A stretch of DNA of 46,697 nt from Pseudomonadota bacterium. Its GTDB lineage: Bacteria; Pseudomonadota; Alphaproteobacteria; Kiloniellales; JACOMY01. Positions 1 through 7,593 of the stretch are shown piece by piece. The translations under genes and the position numbers were made by a program. A model generated the notes under the pieces. The model saw only the letters and a program-made list of their open reading frames with translations. It made no database searches and was not told where the DNA came from. Every line of letters starts with the position of its first letter. Positions within the stretch are counted from its first letter, which is position 1. The stretch spans positions 1 to 46,697 of the forward strand of contig JAKOWB010000007.1 in assembly GCA_029781795.1 (NCBI GenBank). The letters are read 5' to 3'.

Positions 1-1003
1 CCTCGGCGTAGGTCGCCATGCCGTTGAGGCAGTCGGCGGCGGCGCGCAGCAGCGGCAGGGCCAGCGCCGCGCCCGAGGCCTCGCCCAGGCGCAGGCCGAG
101 GTCGAGCAGCGGCTGCTTGCCCATCTCGGCCAGCAGGCGGCGGTGGCCAGGCTCGGCCGAGACGTGGGCGACGACGCAGTGGTCCAGCAGCGCCGGGTCG
201 ATGGCGTAGAGAACGGCCGCCGCCGCGGTGCAGGCATAGCCGTCCAGCACCACCGGCGTATGCGCCAGGCGGCAGGCGATGACAGCGCCGACGATGGCGG
301 CGAGCTCCAGCCCGCCGAGGCAGCGCAGTGCCTCCAGCGGGTCGGTGATGGCCTCGCGGTTCACCGCCACCGCGCGCTCGACCACGTGGCCCTTATGGAT
401 GAGCTGCGCGTCGTCGATGCCGGTGCCGCGCCCGGTCCAGTCGCGCGCCTCGCCGCCGAACAGGGCGTGGCAGAGCGCGGCCGCGGCCGTGGTGTTGGCG
501 ATGCCCATCTCGCCCAGCGCCATGACGTCGAAGCCCGGCTCCACCGCCAGCATGCCGTAGGCGACGGCGCGCACGCAGTCCTCCTCGCTCATCGCCGGGC
601 CCAGGGTCATGTCGGCGGTCGGCTGGTCGAGCGCGAGTTCGTAGACGCGGAGGTCCGCGCCGTTCATCTCGGCGAGCTGGTTCACCGCCGCCTGGCCGTT
701 GACGAAGGCCTGCACCATCTGCGCCGTGACGTCCGCGGGATAGGCCGAGACGCCCTGCGCGGCGACGCCGTGGTTGCCGGCGAAGACGGCGATGCGCGGC
801 CGCTCCAGCGAGGGGCGCTCGCGTCCCTGCCAGGCTGCCAGCCAGTGCGCCAGCGCCTCCAGCCGGCCGAGGGCGCCGGGTGGCTTCAGCAGCTGCGCCT
901 GGCGGTCCTTCGCCGCCTTGCGCGCCGTCAGGTCGGGCCCGGGCAGGGCGCGCAGCAGCTGGCGGATCTCGTCGAGGCGGGCGGGGATCTGGGTGTCGCT
1001 CAT
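1..1003 (-). CDS. cobT: Nicotinate-nucleotide-dimethylbenzimidazole phosphoribosyltransferase CobT (3' end cut by window edge)
   Basis: Transfers phosphoribose from nicotinate mononucleotide to dimethylbenzimidazole, giving alpha-ribazole phosphate, the lower ligand of cobalamin; a cytoplasmic enzyme. The minus strand stays open from the ATG at 1003 to the window edge, about 334 residues of a family that is usually near 350, so only the last residues are missing. Visible family motifs are FAGNHGVAAQGVSAYP near residue 73, LGEMGIANTT in the middle, EPGHRRLL, and LGEASGAALA near residue 306. The Glu at about 308 matches the catalytic Glu of Salmonella CobT. The gene is divergent from cobS with 72 bases between the starts, so a shared control region is likely. 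No cobalamin riboswitch-like structure is evident in so short a gap. Identification is firm from the motifs. Confidence 0.95.
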   Translation of the reverse strand, partial: MSDTQIPARLDEIRQLLRALPGPDLTARKAAKDRQAQLLKPPGALGRLEALAHWLAAWQGRERPSLERPRIAVFAGNHGVAAQGVSAYPADVTAQMVQAFVNGQAAVNQLAEMNGADLRVYELALDQPTADMTLGPAMSEEDCVRAVAYGMLAVEPGFDVMALGEMGIANTTAAAALCHALFGGEARDWTGRGTGIDDAQLIHKGHVVERAVAVNREAITDPLEALRCLGGLELAAIVGAVIACRLAHTPVVLDGYACTAAAAVLYAIDPALLDHCVVAHVSAEPGHRRLLAEMGKQPLLDLGLRLGEASGAALALPLLRAAADCLNGMATYAE

Positions 1004-1075
1004 GGCGTGTGGACCGGGCGTTGGCGGGCTGCGGGACCTGTCCTATAAGGGCCGCCGTCCGTCCGGGAAAGCCCC

Positions 1076-1840
1076 ATGCCCGCCGCCTGGTTCCTCAAGC
1101 GCCTCTTCGAGCTGAAGGCGGCGCTCATCTTCTTCACCCGCCTGCCGCTGCGGCATCGGGGCGCGATCGAGGGCGCCGACCTGGCGTGCGCCACCTGGGC
1201 CAACCCGGTGGTGGGGCTGGTGGTCGGCGGCCTCTCGGCCCTGGCCTTCTGGTGCGCCGTCCACCTGGGACTCGGTCCCTTCCCGGCGGCGGCGCTGGCG
1301 GTGGCGGCCTCCGTCGCCGTCACCGGCGCCTTCCACGAGGATGGCCTGGGCGACGTGGCCGACGGCTTCGGCGGCGGCTGGACCAGGGATCGCAAGCTGG
1401 AGATCATGCGCGACAGCCGCCTCGGCACCTATGGCACCGTCGCCTTGGTGCTTGCGCTGCTGCTGCGCGTCGGCGCCCTCGCCAGCCTCGGCCGGCCGGA
1501 GGTCGCGGTGCCGGCGCTGCTGGCCGCCCATGCCGGCGCGCGCTGCCTGCTGCCGGCCTTCATGGCGCTGCTGCCGCGGGCGCGCACCCAGGGCCTCTCG
1601 GCCTATGCCGGCGAGCCGCCGTTGGCCAGCATCCTGGCCTCGGCCGCCATCGGCCTCGCGGCGCTGCTACTCTGCCTCGGCTGGGGTGGCGTCGTCGCGC
1701 TGGCCGTCCTGGTCATGGCCGCCCTCTCGATGGCGCGCCTTACGCTGTCGCAGATCGGCGGCTATACCGGCGATGTGCTGGGCGCGCTGGAGCAGGCGGG
1801 CGAGATCCTGGTCCTGCTGGTCGTCGTGGCGCGCCTCTAG
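1076..1840 (+). CDS. cobS: Adenosylcobinamide-GDP ribazoletransferase (cobalamin synthase) CobS
   Basis: Joins adenosylcobinamide-GDP to alpha-ribazole (phosphate), the last assembly step of adenosylcobalamin; an integral inner-membrane enzyme. The 254-residue length is normal for the family. The acidic signature HEDGLGDVADGFGGG lies at residues 87-101, followed by the conserved IMRDSRLGTYG. Several hydrophobic helices follow to the C-terminus. It starts with ATG at 1076 and is divergent from cobT; the CobC-like phosphatase begins 17 bases after its stop. The three genes together form the nucleotide-loop end of B12 synthesis. Function is secure from the motifs and the neighbours. Confidence 0.95.
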   Translation: MPAAWFLKRLFELKAALIFFTRLPLRHRGAIEGADLACATWANPVVGLVVGGLSALAFWCAVHLGLGPFPAAALAVAASVAVTGAFHEDGLGDVADGFGGGWTRDRKLEIMRDSRLGTYGTVALVLALLLRVGALASLGRPEVAVPALLAAHAGARCLLPAFMALLPRARTQGLSAYAGEPPLASILASAAIGLAALLLCLGWGGVVALAVLVMAALSMARLTLSQIGGYTGDVLGALEQAGEILVLLVVVARL

Positions 1841-1857
1841 GTGCAAGGGAGCAAGGG

Positions 1858-2535
1858 ATGAGCGAGACGACACGCTGGTGGTGGATCCGCCACGCCCCGG
1901 TGACGGTGAACCAGGGCCGCATCTATGGCCAGACCGACCATCCCTGCGACTGCGACGATCCGGCCGTGTTTCAGGCCCTGGCGCGCCTGCTGCCGCCGGA
2001 CGCCGTGTGGGTGACCTCCAGCCTGCTGCGGACCCACCAGACAGCGGACGCCGTGCGCGTCCACCTGCCCGCCGGCCTGCCCGACTACGAGCGTCACGCC
2101 GACCTCGCCGAGCAGCACTTCGGCGACTGGCAGGGCAAGACCTACGACGAGGTGCGGGACGGCAGCCAGGGCCACTGGCACCGCTTCTGGCTCAGCCCCG
2201 CCGCGGTGGCGCCGCCGGGCGGCGAATCCTTCGTCGGCCTGATGGAGCGCGTGGTCCCGGCGATCCATCGCCTGAACCAGCTCTACCAGGGTCGCGACAT
2301 CGTCGCGGTGACGCACGGCGGCACGATCCGCGCCGCCCTGGCCGAGGCGCTGCGGCTGGAACCCGAAGCGGCGCTGCGCCTGGTGGTGGACAACTGCTCG
2401 CTGACCCGCATCGACCATGTGCCGGGCCCCACCGGCAGCCACGCGCCGGACGAGACCCATGCCTGGCGCGTCGAGTTCGCCAACCTCTCGCCCAAGCGCC
2501 TGGTCGGCGCCGGCGTCGCCGGGGCGCTGGCCTAG
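1858..2535 (+). CDS. cobC: Histidine phosphatase family protein, probable alpha-ribazole phosphatase CobC
   Basis: A 225-residue member of the phosphoglycerate-mutase-like histidine phosphatases. The phosphate-accepting His is in IRHAPV (His12; the usual RHG is RHA here). The second catalytic His is in VTHGGTIRA (His153), and Glu85 in LAEQHFGDWQGKTYDEV fits the acid residue. The ATG at 1858 sits behind the purine-rich GGGAGCAAGGG, 17 bases after cobS. The cobS neighbourhood points to removal of the 5' phosphate from alpha-ribazole phosphate or from cobalamin phosphate. The symbol rests mainly on that context, since the superfamily has many substrates. Its TAG overlaps the stop of the convergent hydrolase gene within a shared CTAG. 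Confidence 0.8.
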   Translation: MSETTRWWWIRHAPVTVNQGRIYGQTDHPCDCDDPAVFQALARLLPPDAVWVTSSLLRTHQTADAVRVHLPAGLPDYERHADLAEQHFGDWQGKTYDEVRDGSQGHWHRFWLSPAAVAPPGGESFVGLMERVVPAIHRLNQLYQGRDIVAVTHGGTIRAALAEALRLEPEAALRLVVDNCSLTRIDHVPGPTGSHAPDETHAWRVEFANLSPKRLVGAGVAGALA

Positions 2536-3311
2536 TCGCCGACCTGCCGCAGCAGGCGCTCCAGCGTCGCCTCGATGACGCCCAGCGCGCGCTCGTCGGA
2601 AAGGCGGTGGTCGGCGTTCTTCAACAGGGTCAGCTCGACGTCGTCGTGGTCGAGGGCGTCGAGCAGCATCTGCGAGCGGTCGAAGGGCACGTCGTTGTCG
2701 GCCGTGCCGTGGATCAGCCGCACGGGCGCCTCGATGCGGAGTGGACTGCGCAGCACCAGGTGCCGGCGGCCGTCGCTGATCAGGTCGCGGGTGATGACGT
2801 AGGGATTGCCATAATCTGAGGGCTGCTCGATGCGGCCCACGTCCTGCAGTGCCTGGCGCTCCGTCGGGCCGAGCTGGTCCCAGATCAGGTCCTCGGTGAA
2901 GTCGGGCGCGGCGGCGAGGCCGATGAGGCCGGCGACGCGCTCCGGCCGCTCCAGCGCCAGCAGCAGCATGATCCAGCCGCCCATGGAGGAGCCGACCAGG
3001 ATCTGCGGCCCCTCGGTCAGGCGGTCGAGGACGGCCAGCGCATCCGCCGCCCAGGTGCCGATCGTCCCTTCCTCGAAGCGGCCGGAGGAGGCGCCGTGGC
3101 CCTGGTAGTCGAAGCGCAGGAAGGCCTGGCCGCGGGCCGCCGCGAAGGCCTCCAGGCGCGTCGCCTTGGTGCCGGTCATGTCGCTGCCGAAACCGCCCAG
3201 GAACACGATCCCGGGAGCGCGGCCCGCCGTGCGGCGATAGGCGATGGTGACCCTGCCGGGAAGTGCTAGAGTGCCGGGTGCGGAGTCGGCGCTTGGGGGG
3301 AGTGCCGTCAT
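2532..3311 (-). CDS. Alpha/beta hydrolase, ABHD10-like serine esterase/thioesterase
   Basis: A cytoplasmic alpha/beta-fold hydrolase of about 259 residues. The nucleophile elbow is GSSMGG (Ser109 counted from the ATG at 3311), an Asp lies in HGTADNDVP (about 205), and the His is in NADHRLSD (about 235), so the catalytic triad is complete. An FDYQGHGAS block precedes the elbow, as in this family. The overall pattern recalls the ABHD10/acyl-protein thioesterase-like group of proteobacteria. A TTG four codons upstream (3323) is an alternative start, but no good ribosome site distinguishes them. The substrate cannot be told from sequence. It is divergent from the glycosyltransferase gene, with about 50 bases between. 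Confidence 0.8.
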   Translation of the reverse strand: MTALPPSADSAPGTLALPGRVTIAYRRTAGRAPGIVFLGGFGSDMTGTKATRLEAFAAARGQAFLRFDYQGHGASSGRFEEGTIGTWAADALAVLDRLTEGPQILVGSSMGGWIMLLLALERPERVAGLIGLAAAPDFTEDLIWDQLGPTERQALQDVGRIEQPSDYGNPYVITRDLISDGRRHLVLRSPLRIEAPVRLIHGTADNDVPFDRSQMLLDALDHDDVELTLLKNADHRLSDERALGVIEATLERLLRQVGD

Positions 3312-3360
3312 CTGATCAGCCAATCAACAAGAAGAAATCGGCGGCGGGAAGGTCGGGAAG

Positions 3361-4578
3361 ATGCACGAGGTCGGACACGTTGTCACCCTGCAGCCGGAGG
3401 AGGAGACCGGGCGCCCCGTCGTGCTCCAGGTCCTGCCGGCGCTGGTGACCGGCGGTGTCGAGCGTTCGGCCGTCGACATCGCCCAGGCCTTGAAGCAGGC
3501 CGGCGGCACCGCCATCGTCGCCAGCGAAGGCGGGCCGCTGGAGCTTGAGCTGCAGCGCGCCGGCGCGATCCACGTGAAGCTGCCGCTGGCCTCGAAGAAC
3601 CCGCTGGTCATGTCGCGCAACGTGAAGCGGCTGGTGCACCTGATCGACCAGTACGATGTCGACATCGTGCACGCGCGCAGCCGTGCGCCGGCGTGGAGCG
3701 CCTACTACGCCGCCAAGCGCCGCAACCGGCCCTTCGTCACGACCTTCCACGGCACCTACAACTTCACCGGCTCGCTGAAGAAGCAGTACAACGCGATCAT
3801 GACCAAGGGCGAGCGGGTCATTGCCAACAGCGAGTTCATCGCCAACCACATCAAGCAGAACTACAGCGTCGATCCGGGCCGCGTGCGCGTCATCCACCGC
3901 GGCATCGACCTCTTCCGCTTCGACCCGGCCAAGGTCTCGGTCGAGCGCGTGGTGGCGCTGGCGCAGAAGTGGCGCCTGCCCGATGGCGTGCCGGTCATCA
4001 TGCTGCCGGGCCGCCTGACCCGCTGGAAGGGCCAGTCGCTGCTGATCGAGGCGGTGTCGAAGCTGCCGGACCTGGAGTTCGTCGCGCTGATGGTCGGCTC
4101 CGACCAGGGGCGCGACGACTATCGCCGCGAGCTCGAGGAGCTGGTGAAGAGCAAGGGCCTGATCGGCAAGGCCGTGGTGCTGGACGAATGTGACGACATG
4201 CCGGCGGCCTACAAGCTGGCCGACGTCGTGGTCTCGGCCTCGACCGATCCAGAGGCCTTCGGCCGCGTGGTGAGCGAGGCGCAGGCGCTGGGACGCCCGG
4301 TGGTGGCGGCCGACCACGGCGGCGCGCCGGAGCAGATCCTGCCGGGGCAGACCGGCTTCCTCTTCCCGCCGGGCGACGCCGATGGCCTGGCCATCGCGCT
4401 GCGCAAGGCGCTGGCGCTGGGCGAGGCCGAGCGCCAGCTGCTCTCGGCCGAGGCCATCGCGCATGTGCGCAAGCACTTCTCGAAGGAGCAGATGTGCGCG
4501 CGCACCCTGGCGCTCTATACCGAGATCCGCCGCCAGCGCGCCTACGAGCGCGCGCTGCAGCGCCTGCAGACGGCCTGA
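3361..4578 (+). CDS. Glycosyltransferase family 4 (GT-B fold)
   Basis: A retaining GT-B glycosyltransferase of 405 residues. The N-terminal acceptor half carries LPALVTGGVERSAVDIA with its glycine-rich loop, and TTFHGTYNFTGS. The C-terminal donor half carries VIHRGIDLFRF, LPGRLTRWKGQ and the family E-x7-E signature (Glu298 and Glu306 in EAFGRVVSE). There is no signal peptide or membrane anchor, so it probably acts at the cytoplasmic face on lipid-linked or lipopolysaccharide sugars. The ATG at 3361 follows GGGAAGGTCGGGAAG. It stands alone, with no other sugar-transfer gene beside it. Donor and acceptor are not predictable. LPS core or exopolysaccharide assembly is the likeliest role. Confidence 0.88.
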   Translation: MHEVGHVVTLQPEEETGRPVVLQVLPALVTGGVERSAVDIAQALKQAGGTAIVASEGGPLELELQRAGAIHVKLPLASKNPLVMSRNVKRLVHLIDQYDVDIVHARSRAPAWSAYYAAKRRNRPFVTTFHGTYNFTGSLKKQYNAIMTKGERVIANSEFIANHIKQNYSVDPGRVRVIHRGIDLFRFDPAKVSVERVVALAQKWRLPDGVPVIMLPGRLTRWKGQSLLIEAVSKLPDLEFVALMVGSDQGRDDYRRELEELVKSKGLIGKAVVLDECDDMPAAYKLADVVVSASTDPEAFGRVVSEAQALGRPVVAADHGGAPEQILPGQTGFLFPPGDADGLAIALRKALALGEAERQLLSAEAIAHVRKHFSKEQMCARTLALYTEIRRQRAYERALQRLQTA

Positions 4579-4585
4579 GGCGGGC

Positions 4586-4864
4586 TCAGTAGAACTTGCG
4601 CTGGCGCCGGCGGCGGCCGAGCCACAGCAGCAGCAGGCCGGGCACGCCGAGGTTGAGCAGCGCCGGCGCCTCCAGCAGCGGGAAGACGAGGTAGCGCCAC
4701 AGCCACAGGGCCAGGTGCCGCTCGATCGCCGGCTGCAGCATCTCCAGGCTGGAGGGCGCGAGCCAGAACCACAGCATGCCGAGCGAGGTGAGCTGGAAGC
4801 CCTCGCCCCGAATCAGGCGCCAGAGATCCCACCCCAGCACCGCCAGCGCGGCGAGGCAGAGCAA
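4586..4864 (-). CDS. Small conserved-looking membrane protein, unknown function; start uncertain
   Basis: About 92 residues from a TTG start, with hydrophobic segments near residues 1-15, 24-40 and 60-85 and a basic RRRRQRKFY tail facing the cytoplasm. No family is recognised. The frame stays open upstream to about 5002 and reads as plausible protein (for example VYRARFANLSQP), yet it contains no ATG or GTG; the TTG at 4864 is the only ordinary start and has no ribosome site. An ATG at 5001 lies in the neighbouring frame, so a frameshift near 4960-5000 is possible and would give a protein of about 135 residues. It is convergent with the glycosyltransferase, 7 bases away. Confidence 0.45.
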   Translation of the reverse strand: MLCLAALAVLGWDLWRLIRGEGFQLTSLGMLWFWLAPSSLEMLQPAIERHLALWLWRYLVFPLLEAPALLNLGVPGLLLLWLGRRRRQRKFY

Positions 4865-5044
4865 GAGGCCGAGCAGGCGGACGAGGCGTCGCAGGCGTTC
4901 CGCTTCCCGTCCCGTCGCGGGGCGGCCGCGGCGGGGCTGTGAGAGGTTGGCGAAGCGCGCACGATAGACGCCGGGGCGTAACGCGTCACCCCGATTACCA
5001 TACTATTCAATGACTTGCGCCGTCCCAGCCGGCGCGATGCAGGC

Positions 5045-5413
5045 TCAGGGGCCGGTGCGTTCGACCTTCATGCAGCCGGCGCCGTCGTTGTTGACCTGGA
5101 AGACCATGTACTGGCTTTCCTGCACCAGCAGATTGACGTAGCCGGCGGCGCTGGCGGCGGTGTCGCAGACCTGCGTCGGCTCGCCGGGATAGAGCGCGCG
5201 GTCGGACCAGGTGCACTCGCCCGGATTCAGGCCGGCGGCCATGCCGCCGGCGCCGGGCTGGAAGGTGATATGCACGTTGCCGCTGCCGGAATTGACGATG
5301 GCCATGGTGCCGCCGCCGCGGCAGGTGAGGGGATAGCCGGCCGAGGCGGCCTGGGGCAGGGCAAGGGCGAGCAGCAGGGAAGCGGCGACGAGGGCGAGGG
5401 GACGCGCAGACAT
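5045..5413 (-). CDS. Small secreted four-cysteine protein, unknown function
   Basis: A 122-residue protein whose ATG at 5413 is preceded by GGAGG at good spacing. Residues 1-25 form a clear Sec signal peptide ending in QAASA. The mature part of about 97 residues has four cysteines, which suggests two periplasmic disulfides, and is rich in Gly, Ala and Asn. An ITFQPG/MVFQVNN pattern suggests a small beta fold. No known family is recognised. Frames extending upstream of this start lack the ribosome site and would bury the signal peptide, so they were not chosen. It is a single gene, transcribed away from the tRNA-Ser gene. Confidence 0.72.
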   Translation of the reverse strand: MSARPLALVAASLLLALALPQAASAGYPLTCRGGGTMAIVNSGSGNVHITFQPGAGGMAAGLNPGECTWSDRALYPGEPTQVCDTAASAAGYVNLLVQESQYMVFQVNNDGAGCMKVERTGP

Positions 5414-5560
5414 GTGAATGCCTCCGGCAGAAAGCAGCCGGGCCGAGGGGCACCGGCCTTGCAGGGGCAAGCCTAGCACGTCATGCAAGACACCTGTATT
5501 GCCGCGCCGGCGCGGCACCCCCGCCGCCCCGTCGCGCCCCGCTGTTGATTGCCCCGGCTG

Positions 5561-5589
5561 TTGATTGCTGTGGGCCCTTCCGCTAGGGT
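5561..5589 (+). promoter_or_regulatory. Candidate sigma70-type promoter for tRNA-Ser
   Basis: TTGATT (5561-5566), a 17-base spacer and TAGGGT (5584-5589) lie about 53 bases upstream of the tRNA-Ser 5' end. The -35 is good and the -10 weak, as is common in GC-rich genomes. No expression evidence is available from sequence. Confidence 0.35.
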
Positions 5590-5641
5590 CCCGCGCCTCT
5601 CGCCGGCCGGCCGCGCTCTGCGCCGCCGCGCCGCGACCGGG

Positions 5642-5734
5642 GGATGGGTGGCCGAGTGGTTGAAGGCGCACGCCTGGAACGCGTGTATAGGGGGATAACT
5701 CCTATCGAGGGTTCGAATCCCTCCCCATCCGCCA
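5642..5734 (+). tRNA. tRNA-Ser (anticodon GGA)
   Basis: A class II tRNA with a full cloverleaf. The acceptor strand GGATGGG (5642-5648) pairs with CCCATCC (5724-5730), followed by discriminator G and an encoded CCA (5732-5734). The anticodon stem CACGC/GCGTG encloses the loop CTGGAAC, giving anticodon GGA for UCC/UCU serine codons. A long variable arm follows, as expected for tRNA-Ser, then a T arm GAGGG-TTCGAAT-CCCTC. Many 3' portions of such genes serve as integration sites, but nothing foreign is seen immediately downstream here. Confidence 0.97.
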
Positions 5735-5860
5735 AGCCCCTGTCCGGGGTCATCCGACGCCGTCCGAAAACCCTTGCGCTGGCGGCCTCGCGGGCCGGTG
5801 CCTGTCGGTCGTGGTCCGTTGCCGTCCGACGCCATCCGGCCTCTGAGCCGGGCAGCGGTC

Positions 5861-6247
5861 TCAGACCGCCGCGACGACCTTCGCGAGAAGGTCTCGGACC
5901 TGGCCGGCGACGGCCGTCAATTGGGCGTTCTCGATCGCCTGCATCGAGGCCACCGGGTCGATGGCGCTGACCTCCACGCCGCCCGCGACCTCTCGCAGGA
6001 TGACGTTGCAGGGCAGCATCGCGCCGACGCGCGGCTCGATTCCGATCGCCTGATGCGCCATTCGCGGATTGCAGGCGCCCAGGATGCGATAGGCCGGCAT
6101 GTCGACATCGAGCTTCTTCTTCATCGTCGCCCGGACATCGATCTCGGTGAGGATCCCGAAGCCGTGATTCGCCAGCGCCCTTCGCACGCGGGTGTCGACA
6201 TCGTCGATCCCCGCATCCGGGATCATGCGATCGATCGTGTAGGTCAT
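5861..6247 (-). CDS. DUF302 domain-containing protein
   Basis: A 128-residue cytoplasmic protein matching the DUF302 pattern: an N-terminal GFGILTEIDVRATMKKKL segment, then YRILGACNPRMAHQAI, then LPCNVILRE, with the two typical cysteines in GACNP and LPCNV. DUF302 proteins are small alpha/beta domains of unknown biochemical role, often linked to redox or metal stress. The ATG at 6247 lies 3 bases after the stop of the 39-residue membrane peptide, so the two are almost certainly one operon. Its stop overlaps a perfect palindrome at 5855-5869 that may act in 3' processing. Confidence 0.88.
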   Translation of the reverse strand: MTYTIDRMIPDAGIDDVDTRVRRALANHGFGILTEIDVRATMKKKLDVDMPAYRILGACNPRMAHQAIGIEPRVGAMLPCNVILREVAGGVEVSAIDPVASMQAIENAQLTAVAGQVRDLLAKVVAAV

Positions 6248-6250
6248 CGG

Positions 6251-6370
6251 TCACTCCTGTTTACGTAGACACTTGATCAGCGCCGCTATGGCCAAGACTA
6301 CCAGTGCAAGGGGCGGCAGGCCGAACAGCCAGGCAAATCCCCTGCCGGCACCGGTGTCGCTCCAGGTCAT
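6251..6370 (-). CDS. 39-residue single-pass membrane peptide upstream of DUF302 gene
   Basis: A short reading frame with ATG at 6370 and a strong AGGAGG 8 bases upstream. It encodes a polar N-terminus (MTWSDTGAGRG), one hydrophobic span (about residues 12-33, FAWLFGLPPLALVVLAIAAL) and a short basic tail KCLRKQE. The clear ribosome site, the single clean membrane span and the 3-base gap to the DUF302 gene support it as a real gene. It could be an accessory or anchor for the DUF302 protein. A longer upstream frame exists but lacks protein-like character. Function is unknown. Confidence 0.6.
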   Translation of the reverse strand: MTWSDTGAGRGFAWLFGLPPLALVVLAIAALIKCLRKQE

Positions 6371-6554
6371 CCCATCGTCCTCCTGGCGCGCGCAGCGTTG
6401 CTGCCGCCCGCTCCCCGGTACGGCAATGGGAAGGCGGCATCGGCGCGGCGACGAGCGCGGGGGAGCAGGGTCCGCCTGCCGCGAGGTCGGTCGCCGACCT
6501 GACCAGGGCTGGATCTGGCCCGGTGGGTGACGCACCGAACGCGCGAGCAGCGGT

Positions 6555-7481
6555 CTAGCGAGCGGCCCGCTGCGTGACGATCGACAGCCCGACGCCGATC
6601 AGGACCAGCACGACCCCGGCGACGAACAGCGGACCCATCGGGTCGCCGAACATCGCTGCCGACGCCGCGATGCCGAAGACCGGCTGCAGGAACTGCACGC
6701 TGGCCGCCACCCGGGCGGGGATCGTGCGCAGGAGCCAGAGCCAGAGGAACAGGCCAACCGCCGAGACGAGGAGGCCGAGATAGACGGCCGCAGCGATGGC
6801 CGCCGGCGTGACGGTGAACGAGGTGTTCGCAACCTCCCATGCCGTGAACGGCAGGAGCGCCAGGAAGCCGGCCAGGGAGCTCCAGATGACGACCGTGACG
6901 GTGCCGTGGCGTGCCGCCAGTTCGATGCTCCAGACATAGTAGAAGGCGATGGTTACCGCCGAGAGCAGCACGAGGAGCACGCCCGTCATGCTCGTCTGCG
7001 CGAGATCGTCTGCGCCCTGGCCACGCCCGAGGGCCACCAGCGCGACGCCTGCGAAGGCCGCCGCCAGCCCGACCTGCTGCACCCGGTTGACCGGTTGGCC
7101 AAGCCGCAGCGCCGCGAGTATCACGATGAAGACCGGTATCGTGGCCGAGACGATGGTGCTGACCGAGGCCGCGGCCGCGGCGACGCCAAAGGATTGCGAA
7201 AGGTTGCCGATCCCGATTCCCATCACGCCGAGCGCCGCCACCTTCGGCAGGGCGGCGAGCGGGATCCGGTGCCTGCCAAGGGCGAAGAGGAAAAGGCAGG
7301 GCACCGCGAAGGTGAACCGCAGCGCCGTGAAGGCGATGGGCGGCATGGACGCGAGTCCGAGTTTCGTGATCGGGATGGAGAGGCCCCAGACCACGGCCAG
7401 AAGCAGCATTCCCCCGATGCTGAGCGCCGACAGTCGCGCCGCGAGCGGCGGGGTGGACGCGTCCGGGGTGGCGGCCGTCAT
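6555..7481 (-). CDS. DMT-superfamily transporter, EamA family
   Basis: An inner-membrane protein of 308 residues with about ten hydrophobic helices arranged as two EamA repeats (about 16-145 and 160-300). This is the usual fold of drug/metabolite exporters such as RhtA, YedA and amino-acid effluxers. Early motifs AVVWGLSIPITKLG and ALRFTFAVPC are typical. It is divergent from a LysR gene with 112 bases between, an arrangement that usually means the regulator controls the exporter in response to the exported compound. The substrate is unknown; amino acids or related metabolites are common for the family. Confidence 0.9.
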   Translation of the reverse strand: MTAATPDASTPPLAARLSALSIGGMLLLAVVWGLSIPITKLGLASMPPIAFTALRFTFAVPCLFLFALGRHRIPLAALPKVAALGVMGIGIGNLSQSFGVAAAAASVSTIVSATIPVFIVILAALRLGQPVNRVQQVGLAAAFAGVALVALGRGQGADDLAQTSMTGVLLVLLSAVTIAFYYVWSIELAARHGTVTVVIWSSLAGFLALLPFTAWEVANTSFTVTPAAIAAAVYLGLLVSAVGLFLWLWLLRTIPARVAASVQFLQPVFGIAASAAMFGDPMGPLFVAGVVLVLIGVGLSIVTQRAAR

Positions 7482-7539
7482 GCGGGGCGGGCTACGAGGT
7501 TGCTACCTGTTCATTTCTTGGCCCCGAACAGCCGGGCGG

Positions 7540-7552
7540 ACAAACGATTTGT
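7540..7552. promoter_or_regulatory. Candidate LysR operator between the divergent exporter and regulator genes
   Basis: ACAAACGATTTGT is a perfect inverted repeat with 5-base arms and a 3-base centre, placed in the 112-base divergent gap about 40 bases before the LysR start. LysR regulators usually bind such dyads next to their own promoter. Assignment rests on position and symmetry only. Confidence 0.35.
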
Positions 7553-7593
7553 TCGATGGCTATGATTGATCCACGCGCAACCATCTTGTCGCC

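Noticed and set aside
1004-1075. Cobalamin riboswitch between cobT and cobS
   Set aside because: The gap is 72 bases, too short for the element, and no conserved B12-box sequence is seen.
880-2535. Long plus-strand frame fusing antisense of cobT and a shifted frame of cobS to the phosphatase
   Set aside because: Only the part from 1858 is protein-like; the rest is off-frame. The phosphatase has its own ATG and ribosome site.
3316-4476. Minus-strand frame of about 386 codons opposite the GT4 gene
   Set aside because: His/Gln/Arg-rich shadow; the plus strand has the full GT-B motifs.
5642-5860. Genomic island inserted at tRNA-Ser
   Set aside because: No duplicated tRNA 3' end, integrase or change in composition follows the gene.
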